Of a DNA stretch of 64,000 nt, positions 1-7,980 are shown piece by piece. The position numbers and the translations under genes are program-made. Under the pieces are notes generated by a model, which did not search any database, had not been told where the DNA came from, and saw only the letters and a list, made by a program, of their open reading frames with translations. Positions within the stretch are counted from its first letter, which is position 1; each line of letters begins with the position of its first letter. Origin of the DNA: Pseudomonas triticicola (GTDB lineage Bacteria; Pseudomonadota; Gammaproteobacteria; Pseudomonadales; Pseudomonadaceae); NCBI RefSeq assembly GCF_019145375.1, contig NZ_JAHSTX010000001.1:1463001-1527000 (forward strand), in the 5' to 3' direction.

Positions 1-670
1 TGAACGCTGCCACACGCAGCTGCCAGGACGGCGACAGGTTGTATTTGACCCGCACGCCCAGACGAGCGTTGGGGTAGTTGGTCCAGCCGCTGCCGCCGGA
101 CATGTTCAGCGGGTGACCGCAGAAACCGGCGTTCATGAAGTTGCACAGAATGCCGCTGTCGAGGCCGCCGAGGTCGTTGCCCATGGCCATGTAGCCGAGC
201 TTCACGTTCAGCGCCGGGGTGAACAGGCTGCGCTCATAACTCAGTTCAGTCAGGCGCGTGTACAGGCCGCCGTAGTTTTCCTGAATCGGCAGGCGGTTGC
301 CGACCAGATCTTCCGAAGCGCTGTTGCCGCGCCGGTCGTTGATGGTCAGTTGCACTTTGCCGGCGTTGTCGACGCCGTAGAGTTTGCTCAGATCAAACTG
401 CACGCCGAGCTTGATGTTCTGCGAGTAGCGCGCCGAACGGTGCAGGCCGCCGTCGGCGTTGTAAGCGGTTTCGCCGCTGTAATCGCCAGTGAACTTGATG
501 CCGTCTTCATCGAGTTGATGACGCAAGCCGCCCCAGTCACCGGTCAAGGTGCTGCGGGTCAGCAGATCGGAATCGCTGGCGGCCAGCGCGGGGAGGGCAG
601 TGGCGCAGCTCAGGCCCAGCAACAGGCCAGTGGAAAGCTTGGTACGAGAAAAGCGAACAGCCGATGACAT
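1..670 (-). CDS. oprB: OprB-family carbohydrate-selective porin (partial)
   Basis: Outer-membrane beta-barrel porin that admits glucose and related sugars to the periplasm. Only the first 223 residues are inside the window; the gene runs off the left edge. A signal peptide ends near ALPALA, and LTGDWGG, the usual opening of mature OprB, follows about 15 residues later. Alternating barrel strands such as KLGVQFDL and YTRLTELSYE come next. It lies 97 bp downstream of gcd on the same strand, which fits joint use in periplasmic glucose oxidation. A hairpin between the two genes may lower read-through. The family assignment is firm; sugar specificity cannot be read from this part. Confidence 0.9.
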   Translation of the reverse strand, partial: MSSAVRFSRTKLSTGLLLGLSCATALPALAASDSDLLTRSTLTGDWGGLRHQLDEDGIKFTGDYSGETAYNADGGLHRSARYSQNIKLGVQFDLSKLYGVDNAGKVQLTINDRRGNSASEDLVGNRLPIQENYGGLYTRLTELSYERSLFTPALNVKLGYMAMGNDLGGLDSGILCNFMNAGFCGHPLNMSGGSGWTNYPNARLGVRVKYNLSPSWQLRVAAF

Positions 671-713
671 GTGAATCCTTCCTGCTGAAATCTTTAACGC
701 AATAAAACGGCGA

Positions 714-735
714 CGCGGTGCTTTGGGGCACCGCG
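714..735. terminator. Hairpin between gcd and oprB
   Basis: An 8-bp perfect stem (CGCGGTGC / GCACCGCG) has a 6-nt loop. On the minus strand it is followed by a short run GTTTTATT. It could attenuate gcd transcription before oprB rather than stop it fully. Confidence 0.45.
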
Positions 736-767
736 CGCTGGGGGGAGGTTGGTTGTGCGGCAGAGAG

Positions 768-3173
768 TTACGGCAGGGCGTAAGCCATCACGTAATCGCC
801 ACGATCGGTCGACTGGCGTGCGCCGCCAGCGGTGACGACGATGTACTGCTTGCCGGTCTTCGGCGAAACGTACGTCATCGGGCCGCCCTGGCTGCCGACC
901 GGCAGACGGGCTTTCCAGACTTCTTCGCCGTTGCCGCTGTTGAAGGCGCGCAGGTAGAAGTCCTGGGTGCCGGCAATGAAGATCAGGCCGCCCTGGGTCG
1001 ACAGGGTGCCGCCGAGGGTTGGCAGACCGATCTTGATCGGCAGGTGCATGCGGATGCCCAGGGGACCGGTGTCTTCAACGGTGCCGACCGGAACCTGCCA
1101 TGCGACTTTCTGGGTCTTCATGTCGATCGCGGTCAAAGTGCCGAACGGCGGCGCCTGGCACGGAATGCCGGCCACCGACAGGAAGCGGTTCTTGTTCACC
1201 GCGTACGGCGTGCCTTTGAGCGGCACAGCGCCCATGCCGGTGTTCAGCGCTTCGCCACCGCCAGCGGCCTGGCCTTTGTTCTGCGACGGGATCATCTGGA
1301 TCCACAGACCCAGGCGCATGTCGTTGACGAAGATGAAACCGTGCACCGGGTCAGTGGAGATGCTGCCCCAGTTCATGCCGCCCAGCGAACCCGGGAAGCT
1401 CAGCGATTTGTCAGTACCCGGTGCGGTGTACAGGCCGTCGTAGCGCATGCTCTTGAAGTCGATGCGGCAGAGCAACTGGTCGTACGGCGTGGCGCCCCAC
1501 ATGTCCGATTCGGTCAGGTGCTGCGCGCCGATCTGGGGCATGCCCACGGATTTCGGCTGAGTTGGCGAGTACGGCTCGTTGGGGATGTTCGCGGCTTTCA
1601 CCGGTACTTCCTTGACCTCGGTCAGCGGCTTGCCGGTGGCGCGGTCGAGCACATAGATCTGCCCGGCCTTGGTACCGATGACCAGCGCCGGAACGCTTTG
1701 GCCGTCCTTGTCGAAGTCGATCAGGCTCGGCTGCATCGGCAGGTCGAAGTCCCACAGATCGTTGTGCACGGTCTGGAACACCCAGCGTTCTTCACCGGTG
1801 CTGGCGTCCAGCGCGAGGATCGAGGCGCCGTACTTGTGGTCCAGTTCGCTGCGCTCGACACCATAGATGTCGGTGGACGAGCTGCCCATCGGCAGGAATA
1901 CGGTGTTGGTCGCCGCGTCGTAGGACATCGGCGCCCAGCTGTTCGGCGTGCTGCGCACGTAGGTTTTGCCGTCGGCCGGCGCGTTGCGATCCTGCGGGTT
2001 GCCTGGATCGAACGCCCAGCGCATGGCGCCGGTGATCACGTCAAAACCACGGATCACACCGCCCGGCATGTCGCTTTGCACGTTGTCGGCAACACGACCG
2101 CCAACCACCACGGTGGTGCCGGCCATCAACGGCGCGGACGACAACTGATAGTAACTGTCCGGAACATCACCCAGACCGGCCTTCAGATCGACCTGGCCGT
2201 TGTTGCCGAAACCCTGGCAGAACTCGCCAGTGTCAGCATCGACCGCGATCAGGCGGGCATCGATGGTGTTGGTCAGCAGACGACGCTGGCAGTTGGCAGC
2301 CGGCGCCGGTTTGGCTTCGATGATCGAAGAGTTGCTCGGCTGAGCGATGGTGACGGTGGCATCGAAATAGGCCATGCCACGGCAGCGCTGCCAGACTTTC
2401 GATTGCGCGTTGATCGCGTTCTTCCACAGCTCTTTGCCGGTGTCGGCATCGAGGGCGATCAGGTTGTTGTGCGGGGTGCAGATGAAGACTTTGTTGCCGA
2501 CCTGCAGCGGGGTGAGCTGGTCTTCGGCGCCGTTGCCATCGCTCTCGGCGACGTCACCGGTGTGGTAGGTCCACGCAACTTTCAACTGGTCGACGTTGTT
2601 GCGGTTGATCTGATCGAGCGCGGCGAAGCGGCTGCCACCTTCGGTGTTGCCGTAGTGCGCCCAGTCTTTCTGCGCCTTGGCCGGCTCGACCGGAGTCAGG
2701 CCCGGGCCAGCGCCAGTCGCGGCAACCGTCGGGTGGGCGACGAACATGTTGCCCGCCGCAACGGCCACACCGACCGCGAGCACAGCGGCCACGGCATACG
2801 CGCCACGACCGGCCACGCGGCCATTGGCGCGCGCCAGCAGCGGGTAGACCAGAGCGACGACCACGCCGATTGCGCTGAACATGAACAGCCGCGAGAACAC
2901 CGGCCAGAACACCAGCCCGGCGTCAGCCACGGCCCAGATCGCGGTGGCTACAAGAAACGCGGCGAACAGCCAGGCGCCTGCGGTTTTCTTCAGTGCGATC
3001 AGCACCCCGGAAACGGTCATCGCCAGGCCGCCGACCAGGAAGTACCAGGAACCGCCCAGGCTGACCAGCTTCACACCGCCGGCCGCGAGCGCCAGACCCA
3101 GCAGGGCGATGATCACGCCAAGGCCGACCAGAATGAACGTTGAAACGCCTGAGACGCGTTGACTGTGGTTCAC
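768..3173 (-). CDS. gcd: Membrane-bound PQQ-dependent glucose dehydrogenase
   Basis: Oxidises glucose to gluconolactone in the periplasm with PQQ and passes electrons to ubiquinone. The N-terminal ~145 residues hold about five membrane segments (for example VIIALLGLALAAG and LFAAFLVATAIWAVADA). A PQQ beta-propeller follows with repeated W-containing blades (KVAWTYHTGD, GKELWKNAI, GEERWVFQTV, AWQVPVG). The end, TAGGARQSTDRGDYVMAYALP, is typical of this family. The open frame extends to 3224, but a GTG at 3173 placed before NHSQRVSG gives 801 residues, matching the usual ~800. The oprB porin follows on the same strand. A long open frame on the opposite strand is a GC artefact. Confidence 0.95.
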   Translation of the reverse strand: MNHSQRVSGVSTFILVGLGVIIALLGLALAAGGVKLVSLGGSWYFLVGGLAMTVSGVLIALKKTAGAWLFAAFLVATAIWAVADAGLVFWPVFSRLFMFSAIGVVVALVYPLLARANGRVAGRGAYAVAAVLAVGVAVAAGNMFVAHPTVAATGAGPGLTPVEPAKAQKDWAHYGNTEGGSRFAALDQINRNNVDQLKVAWTYHTGDVAESDGNGAEDQLTPLQVGNKVFICTPHNNLIALDADTGKELWKNAINAQSKVWQRCRGMAYFDATVTIAQPSNSSIIEAKPAPAANCQRRLLTNTIDARLIAVDADTGEFCQGFGNNGQVDLKAGLGDVPDSYYQLSSAPLMAGTTVVVGGRVADNVQSDMPGGVIRGFDVITGAMRWAFDPGNPQDRNAPADGKTYVRSTPNSWAPMSYDAATNTVFLPMGSSSTDIYGVERSELDHKYGASILALDASTGEERWVFQTVHNDLWDFDLPMQPSLIDFDKDGQSVPALVIGTKAGQIYVLDRATGKPLTEVKEVPVKAANIPNEPYSPTQPKSVGMPQIGAQHLTESDMWGATPYDQLLCRIDFKSMRYDGLYTAPGTDKSLSFPGSLGGMNWGSISTDPVHGFIFVNDMRLGLWIQMIPSQNKGQAAGGGEALNTGMGAVPLKGTPYAVNKNRFLSVAGIPCQAPPFGTLTAIDMKTQKVAWQVPVGTVEDTGPLGIRMHLPIKIGLPTLGGTLSTQGGLIFIAGTQDFYLRAFNSGNGEEVWKARLPVGSQGGPMTYVSPKTGKQYIVVTAGGARQSTDRGDYVMAYALP

Positions 3174-3389
3174 ATTGAAAGTCCCGTTTGAATGAAGCGC
3201 GGGATTATAGCGGTAACTAACCATTCAGTTAACCGCAGTTTTGCCATGAAAACGTGCACTTCTGTGAATCAAGCGTGGTGCAGGATGGGCAAAATGCAAG
3301 GCGAGAGGGGTTTCTCGACGTTTCAGCGGGGATGGCGAGTCGCGCTTGCAGTTGTAACGCGCATGCCCGAACACCGCAGTGAATTCACC

Positions 3390-3738
3390 CCTCACCCCAG
3401 CCCTCTCCCCTAGGAGAGGGAGCTGATTTGTTAGCTTTTTGAGACCTGTGTTCGCCTCGGTATCTCAGGTCGGTGTAACTCGCGCATTCAGCTCGGTCAG
3501 TCCTCTCTCCCTCTGGGAGAGGGAGCCGATTTGTGAGCTTTTTGAGACCTGTGTTCGCCTCGGTATTTCAGGTCGGTGTAACTCGCGCATTCAACTCGGT
3601 CAGTTCCATCTCCCTCCGCGAGAGGGAGCTGATTCGTGCGCATTTCGGGCTTGTGTTCGCCTCGGTATCTCAGGTCGGCGTAATTCGCGCATTCAACTCG
3701 GTCAGTTCCCTCTCCCTCTGGGAGAGGGTTAGGGTGAG
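3390..3738. repeat. Tandem 104-bp repeat, about three units
   Basis: The cores CCCTCTCCC...GGGAGAGGG begin near 3401, 3505, 3609 and 3711, a steady 104-bp period. Between them the text (gagacctgtgttcgcctcgg, caggtcggtgtaactcgcgc, attcaactcggtcagt) is nearly identical. The outer edges are inverted (CTCACCCCAGCCCTC at left, GAGAGGGTTAGGGTGAG at right). A single related unit in the other orientation lies at 13224-13374. Small open frames across it are meaningless. The right edge supplies the stop codon of the gene ending at 3729. Confidence 0.85.
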
Positions 3739-4745
3739 GGGCTTTTGAGGTTGGCCGCGATGGCAACCTTGCCCTTGGCCCGACCTTGTTCGACGTAGTG
3801 CAAGGCGTCAGCTATCTGATCGAACGGAAAAGTACGATCAACCACCGGTTTGATCACCCCGGCCTCAATCAACGCAGTGATTTTTTGCAACTGAACGCCA
3901 TCGGCGCGCATGAACAGAAACGAATAACCCACCCCACGCTTGCGCGCCTTGCGCCGAATGCCACTGCTGAGCAGACGCATGACCAGCCCCAGCAGCCAGG
4001 ACAAACCCTGCTCCCGAGCGAACTGCGCAGTCGGCGGCCCTGACAGGGAAATCAGCTGCCCGCCCGGTTTCAACACCTTCAACGATTTCTCCAGGACATC
4101 GCCGCCGAGGCTGTTGAGCACGACGTCGTAGTCGCGCAGCTCAATGGCGAAATCCTGCTGCTTGTAATCGATCACCACATCAGCGCCCAGCGCCTTGACC
4201 CACGCGACATTCGCCGTGCTGGTAGTGGTCGCAACAAAAGCGCCGAGGTGTTTGGCCAGTTGAATGGCGACCGTGCCAACGCCACCGGAGCCGGCGTGAA
4301 TCAGCACCTTCTGGCCTTTTTGCACGTTGGCGACTTCGACCAGTGCCTGCCACGCCGTCAACGCCACCAGCGGCATGCAAGCCGCCTCGGTCATGGCGAG
4401 ATTGGCGGGTTTCAACGCGATCGCTGTTTCATCGACAGCGATGCGTTCGGCAAACGTGCCAATCCTGTTATCAGGCGCACGCGCATAAACCTCATCGCCC
4501 GGCTTGAAACGCTTGACCGCCGCACCGGTGCTGAGCACCACGCCGGCGACATCGTTGCCCAATATCAAAGGCATTTGATAGGGCAGGATCATCTTGAATT
4601 CGCCGCTGCGAATCTTCAGATCCAGGGGGTTGACGCTACTCGCGCGCACTTCGATCAGCACGTCGTGAGCGCCAACCAGCGGTTCGGGCAGGTCGCCAAT
4701 CCGGCCGTTCTGCTTGCCGTAGCGCTCGATGAAAAATGCCTTCAT
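3729..4745 (-). CDS. Zinc-free MDR-family NADPH:quinone/enone oxidoreductase
   Basis: Medium-chain dehydrogenase/reductase of the quinone-oxidoreductase type, expected to reduce quinones or alpha,beta-unsaturated carbonyls with NADPH. A GroES-like domain (res ~1-120, with SSVNPLDLKIRSG and ILGNDVAGVV) precedes a Rossmann domain with the nucleotide loop HAGSGGVGTVAIQLAKHLGA. No catalytic or structural zinc cysteine cluster is visible. The last residues, KSPSP, and the stop are encoded by the edge of the neighbouring repeat, so the ancestral C-terminus was probably near VAIAANL. It follows the SDR gene by 55 bp on the same strand and is probably co-transcribed. Substrate unknown. Confidence 0.85.
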   Translation of the reverse strand: MKAFFIERYGKQNGRIGDLPEPLVGAHDVLIEVRASSVNPLDLKIRSGEFKMILPYQMPLILGNDVAGVVLSTGAAVKRFKPGDEVYARAPDNRIGTFAERIAVDETAIALKPANLAMTEAACMPLVALTAWQALVEVANVQKGQKVLIHAGSGGVGTVAIQLAKHLGAFVATTTSTANVAWVKALGADVVIDYKQQDFAIELRDYDVVLNSLGGDVLEKSLKVLKPGGQLISLSGPPTAQFAREQGLSWLLGLVMRLLSSGIRRKARKRGVGYSFLFMRADGVQLQKITALIEAGVIKPVVDRTFPFDQIADALHYVEQGRAKGKVAIAANLKSPSP

Positions 4746-4800
4746 TGCGGATGCTCTTGTCGGTAGGAACCCGACGCACTTGCGCCGGGTTTGGGTAAGG

Positions 4801-5589
4801 TCAGGCTTGCGTCAGATAACGCTGCGCCACCGCCGACTGGCGAATCTGCCCCAACAGCCCCTGACGCGCCGCTTGCAAGGCATCCCAGCGCTCGCCTTCG
4901 TGCAGCGGCGGGATGGTCACGGCTTCGCGACGGTCGAAACCGACCAGCGCGGCGTCGACCATATCGCCGACTTCCATGATGTCGGTGAGGGTGTTGATGT
5001 CGATACCCGCGCGGTCCCAGATTTCCGTGCGAGTGGCCGCAGGCAATACGGCTTGCACGTACACGCCTTGTGGCGACAGTTCCAGGCTCAGGCCCTGGGA
5101 GAGGAACAGCACGAACGCCTTGGTCGCGCCATACACCGACATGCCGAACTCCGGCGCCAGGCCCACCACCGAGCCGATGTTGATGATCGCGCCGTCGCCG
5201 GCCTTGGCCAGACGTGGGGCGATCGCACTGGCCAAACGCACCAGCGCCGTGGTGTTGAGCGCGACCAGTTGCGCCACGCTGTCGGTGCTCTGCTCGATGA
5301 AGGTACCGGACTGCGCCGCGCCGGCATTGTTGACGAGAATGCCGATGCGCGCGTCGTCACGCAGACGCGCCTCGACGGTTTGCAGATCGCTGAGTCGGGT
5401 CAGATCGGCTTGCAGCACTTCGACATTGACGTTGTGTTCAGCGCGCAAACCGGCAGCAAGGGTGTCCAGGCGCGACTGGTCACGGGCGACCAGCACCAGA
5501 TCGTGTCCGCGTTGGGCGAAACGTGCGGCGTAGACGGCGCCGATGCCGGTGGAGGCGCCAGTGATCAGAACAGTAGGGCGAGTAGTCAT
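4801..5589 (-). CDS. Short-chain dehydrogenase/reductase (SDR)
   Basis: Classical SDR oxidoreductase of 262 residues using NAD(P)H. The cofactor motif TGASTGIG is at res ~11-18, NNAG is in the middle, and the catalytic Ser/Tyr/Lys set is represented by INIGSVVGL and the Y-G-A-T-K (YxxxK) motif. The start codon sits 139 bp from the divergent TetR gene, and the MDR oxidoreductase follows downstream. The arrangement suggests a small detoxification operon under that TetR protein. The substrate cannot be deduced. Confidence 0.88.
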   Translation of the reverse strand: MTTRPTVLITGASTGIGAVYAARFAQRGHDLVLVARDQSRLDTLAAGLRAEHNVNVEVLQADLTRLSDLQTVEARLRDDARIGILVNNAGAAQSGTFIEQSTDSVAQLVALNTTALVRLASAIAPRLAKAGDGAIINIGSVVGLAPEFGMSVYGATKAFVLFLSQGLSLELSPQGVYVQAVLPAATRTEIWDRAGIDINTLTDIMEVGDMVDAALVGFDRREAVTIPPLHEGERWDALQAARQGLLGQIRQSAVAQRYLTQA

Positions 5590-5650
5590 GGTGTTGGCTC
5601 TTTGTCAGTTGAAGACTGATTGCGGGCCTTTAGGATGATGATCCAAATCT

Positions 5651-5666
5651 AAACTGTCAACGGTTT
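5651..5666. promoter_or_regulatory. Candidate TetR operator
   Basis: AAACTGTCAACGGTTT is an imperfect palindrome (6 of 8 pairs match) between the divergent SDR and TetR genes. Its position fits an operator for the adjacent TetR regulator. This is inference from symmetry only. Confidence 0.35.
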
Positions 5667-5728
5667 TGATTATGGCCAACATCTATGTATCATCTGCGCA
5701 TGATTTTTCAGCGCCGGAGGTATTCAAT

Positions 5729-6331
5729 ATGCGCGTATCCAAAGCCCAGGCTCAGGCCAATCGCGAGCACATTGTCGAAACGGCATCAGTGATGTTCCGC
5801 GAGCGCGGTTATGACGGGGTCGGCGTGGCTGACCTGATGGCAGCCGCCGGTTTTACTCACGGCGGTTTCTACAAACACTTCGGCTCCAAGGCCGACCTGA
5901 TGGCCGAAGCGTCGGCCAACAGCCTGGCGCAGTCCACGGCCGCCGCCGAAAGCATGAGCGTGCAGGATTTCATCGACGTGTACGTGTCGCGCGAGCATCG
6001 TGACGGCCGTTCCACCGGTTGCACCATGGCAGCGTTGTGCGGCGATGCGGCGCGGCAGTCCGGGGACGTGAACGCGGCGTTCGCTGAAGGCATCGAGCGC
6101 ACGTTGCAGACGCTCGGCGAGAGATACCCGACGGCAGCGGATGCACCGCAAGGTGAGGGCAGGACCCGGATGATCGACCTGCTGGCCCGCGCCGTCGGGG
6201 CGATCATGCTGTCGCGCGCCTGCCCGGATGACTCGGCGCTGGCCGATGAGATTCTGGCGGTGTGTCACGCTTCGATGACTGAGTCGCTGCCCGCGATCGA
6301 AACTGCGGAACAAGACACGCAGGACAGCTGA
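5729..6331 (+). CDS. TetR/AcrR-family transcriptional regulator
   Basis: One-component repressor of 200 residues. The N-terminal HTH is clear (IVETASVMFRERGYDGVGVADLMAAAGFTHGGFYKHFGSK in two overlapping parts), and the helical ligand domain resembles the C-terminal region of the DUF1956/TetR_C family. The frame is open from 5666, but the ATG at 5729 has GGAGG at 5716-5720 and places the HTH at the usual distance, so I chose it. It is divergent from the SDR/MDR pair and probably represses it in response to an electrophile or quinone. Ligand unknown. Confidence 0.9.
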   Translation: MRVSKAQAQANREHIVETASVMFRERGYDGVGVADLMAAAGFTHGGFYKHFGSKADLMAEASANSLAQSTAAAESMSVQDFIDVYVSREHRDGRSTGCTMAALCGDAARQSGDVNAAFAEGIERTLQTLGERYPTAADAPQGEGRTRMIDLLARAVGAIMLSRACPDDSALADEILAVCHASMTESLPAIETAEQDTQDS

Positions 6332-6336
6332 AGCGA

Positions 6337-6738
6337 TCAGTGCTGGCGGTGCAGGGCCTTGTCGAGTGCCGCCAGCAAAACCTCTTCTTCGAAGGGTTTG
6401 CACAGGCATTCAAACGCCTGATAATGCCCGGACTCAGCCAGCGCCGCCTCGTCCCAATGGGCGGACATGCAGATCACCGGAAACTGTCGCGACAGCTGGC
6501 GCATCACGTCGATGCCGGACAGGCCGGGCATGCGCAGATCCAGCAGCAGGCAGGCGATTTCGGCGAAGTCGGCTTCGGCGAGAAACGCTTCGCCACTGGC
6601 ATAAACCTGCGCGCGATAACCGACCGAACGCAGCAGATTCGACAGGCTTTTGCGCACCGACGCGTCGTCATCGACGATGCAGACAATCGTCGGTCGGGTG
6701 TTCTCGATCGCCGTCGGGCGACCCGCCGGGCCGCTCAC
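6337..6738 (-). CDS. Receiver-only response regulator
   Basis: Stand-alone CheY-like receiver of 133 residues with no output domain. Visible features are the acidic pocket VDDD (res ~22-25), phospho-acceptor Asp67 in LLLDLRMPG, a Ser in the ICMSAH segment, and Lys114 in CKPF. It starts with GTG that overlaps the TGA stop of the upstream regulator (GTGA), so translation is probably coupled. It may act as an intermediate or phosphate sink for the large histidine kinase at 7981-13236. Confidence 0.88.
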   Translation of the reverse strand: MSGPAGRPTAIENTRPTIVCIVDDDASVRKSLSNLLRSVGYRAQVYASGEAFLAEADFAEIACLLLDLRMPGLSGIDVMRQLSRQFPVICMSAHWDEAALAESGHYQAFECLCKPFEEEVLLAALDKALHRQH

Positions 6739-7724
6739 GACAGGCTCGATGGGCCAGGCGAAGGCGCAGCGCTGATCAGTCCGTAGAGTTCGACGAGGTT
6801 GACCAGCGAGCGGGTCTGCATCTTCGCCATGATGTGTTTGCGATGAACCTTGGCGGTCACTTCGCTGGTGCCCAACTGGTTGGCGATCTGCTTGTTCGAC
6901 AGGCCACCGACAATCAGCGGCAGCACCTCGCGCTCACGCGGTGTCAGTTGCGCCGCCAGCTGCCGCACGTGCTGAACCCGTTGCCATTGATTGAACGCCG
7001 TCGCGGCGTGTTGACGGGTGCTGCGCAGAATGCCGAGCAGTTCATCGTCATTGAATGGCTTGGTCAGGAACTCCACCGCGCCGGCCTTCATCGCCTGCAC
7101 CGACATCGGAATCGTGCCGTGGCCGGTCATGAAGATCACCGGCCACGGCAATCCGCGCTCGTTCAGCGCTGCCTGCAATTGCAGGCCTGTGGTTTCGGGC
7201 AGGCTGACGTCGAGCAGCAGGCACGCCGGGCCATTGGCGATGTCGGCCTCGAGCAGTTCTTCGGCGGACTGGAAAATCCGGTGTTCAATGTCTTCGGCGC
7301 GCAACAAGCGGCTCAATGCGCTGCGCACGCAGGCCTCATCGTCAACGATGAACACCGGCACCGATTGCGTATCGACCAACGGCGGCTGCGCCACCATCGG
7401 CGCCGAGGCCAGGGCGTTGAACACGGGCAGTTTGGGTTCGCGGTCTTTCAATAATCGGTAACCTCGACGGGCAACCGTCTGGATGATTTCTTTTTCCCCG
7501 AGCAGTTTGCGCAGCGAGGAAATCTGCACTTGCAGATTGTTCTCTTCGACGACGATGTCCGGCCACACCTGATTGATCAGCTCGTCCTTGCTGACGATGC
7601 GCCCATCGGCCTGCATCAGTACCGAAAGTATTTCGAACGCCCGCCCGCCCATGCGCAAGGGCCGGCCATCGAGAAAGGCTTCGCGCCGTTCCAAAGAAAT
7701 CGTGGCTTGGCCGAGTCGGATCAT
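6735..7724 (-). CDS. Response regulator with winged-helix, receiver and LuxR domains
   Basis: A 329-residue regulator with two DNA-binding modules flanking a receiver. Res ~1-95 are an OmpR/CadC-type winged helix (FEILSVLMQADGRIVSKDEL, VARRGYRLLKD). Res ~123-240 are a FixJ-type receiver with phospho-acceptor Asp172 (LLLDVSLPE) and Lys222 (TKPF). Res ~258-320 are a LuxR HTH (LTPREREVLPLIVGGLSNKQI). The frame is open to 7865; I prefer the ATG at 7724, preceded by GAGG, while 7805 (MPSRPLAY) is possible. It is divergent from the giant hybrid kinase, its likely partner. The usual FixJ protein lacks the N-terminal winged helix. Confidence 0.88.
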   Translation of the reverse strand: MIRLGQATISLERREAFLDGRPLRMGGRAFEILSVLMQADGRIVSKDELINQVWPDIVVEENNLQVQISSLRKLLGEKEIIQTVARRGYRLLKDREPKLPVFNALASAPMVAQPPLVDTQSVPVFIVDDEACVRSALSRLLRAEDIEHRIFQSAEELLEADIANGPACLLLDVSLPETTGLQLQAALNERGLPWPVIFMTGHGTIPMSVQAMKAGAVEFLTKPFNDDELLGILRSTRQHAATAFNQWQRVQHVRQLAAQLTPREREVLPLIVGGLSNKQIANQLGTSEVTAKVHRKHIMAKMQTRSLVNLVELYGLISAAPSPGPSSLS

Positions 7725-7980
7725 GCGGGCCTCTGCGTTGCGGTGAGAAGGACAGGGCGCGGGCGCCGGGTTATCAGGTTCGTACGCTAGGGGACGGCTT
7801 GGCATAAAGCAATTATCCCGAGGGATAAGACGTGCGCTTGTATAGCGCAAGAAACAGCCGCGCAAGGCTCTGGACGGCCATCTTGAGGCTGCAGACGGAC
7901 ATCAGCGCAGCGGCTGGCCCTCTGGCAAAAAAACGCTGGGTATACTTCGCCACCAGCCTGAATCCCATTTCCAGCGGTGA

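Noticed and set aside
723..3143. 806-residue open frame opposite to gcd
   Set aside because: It is antisense to a clear PQQ dehydrogenase, has no domain or signal, and is rich in Arg/His/Ala as expected from the reverse of high-GC coding sequence.
3390..3766. Small open frames in the tandem repeat
   Set aside because: They repeat the same peptide with the period of the repeat and are not genes.
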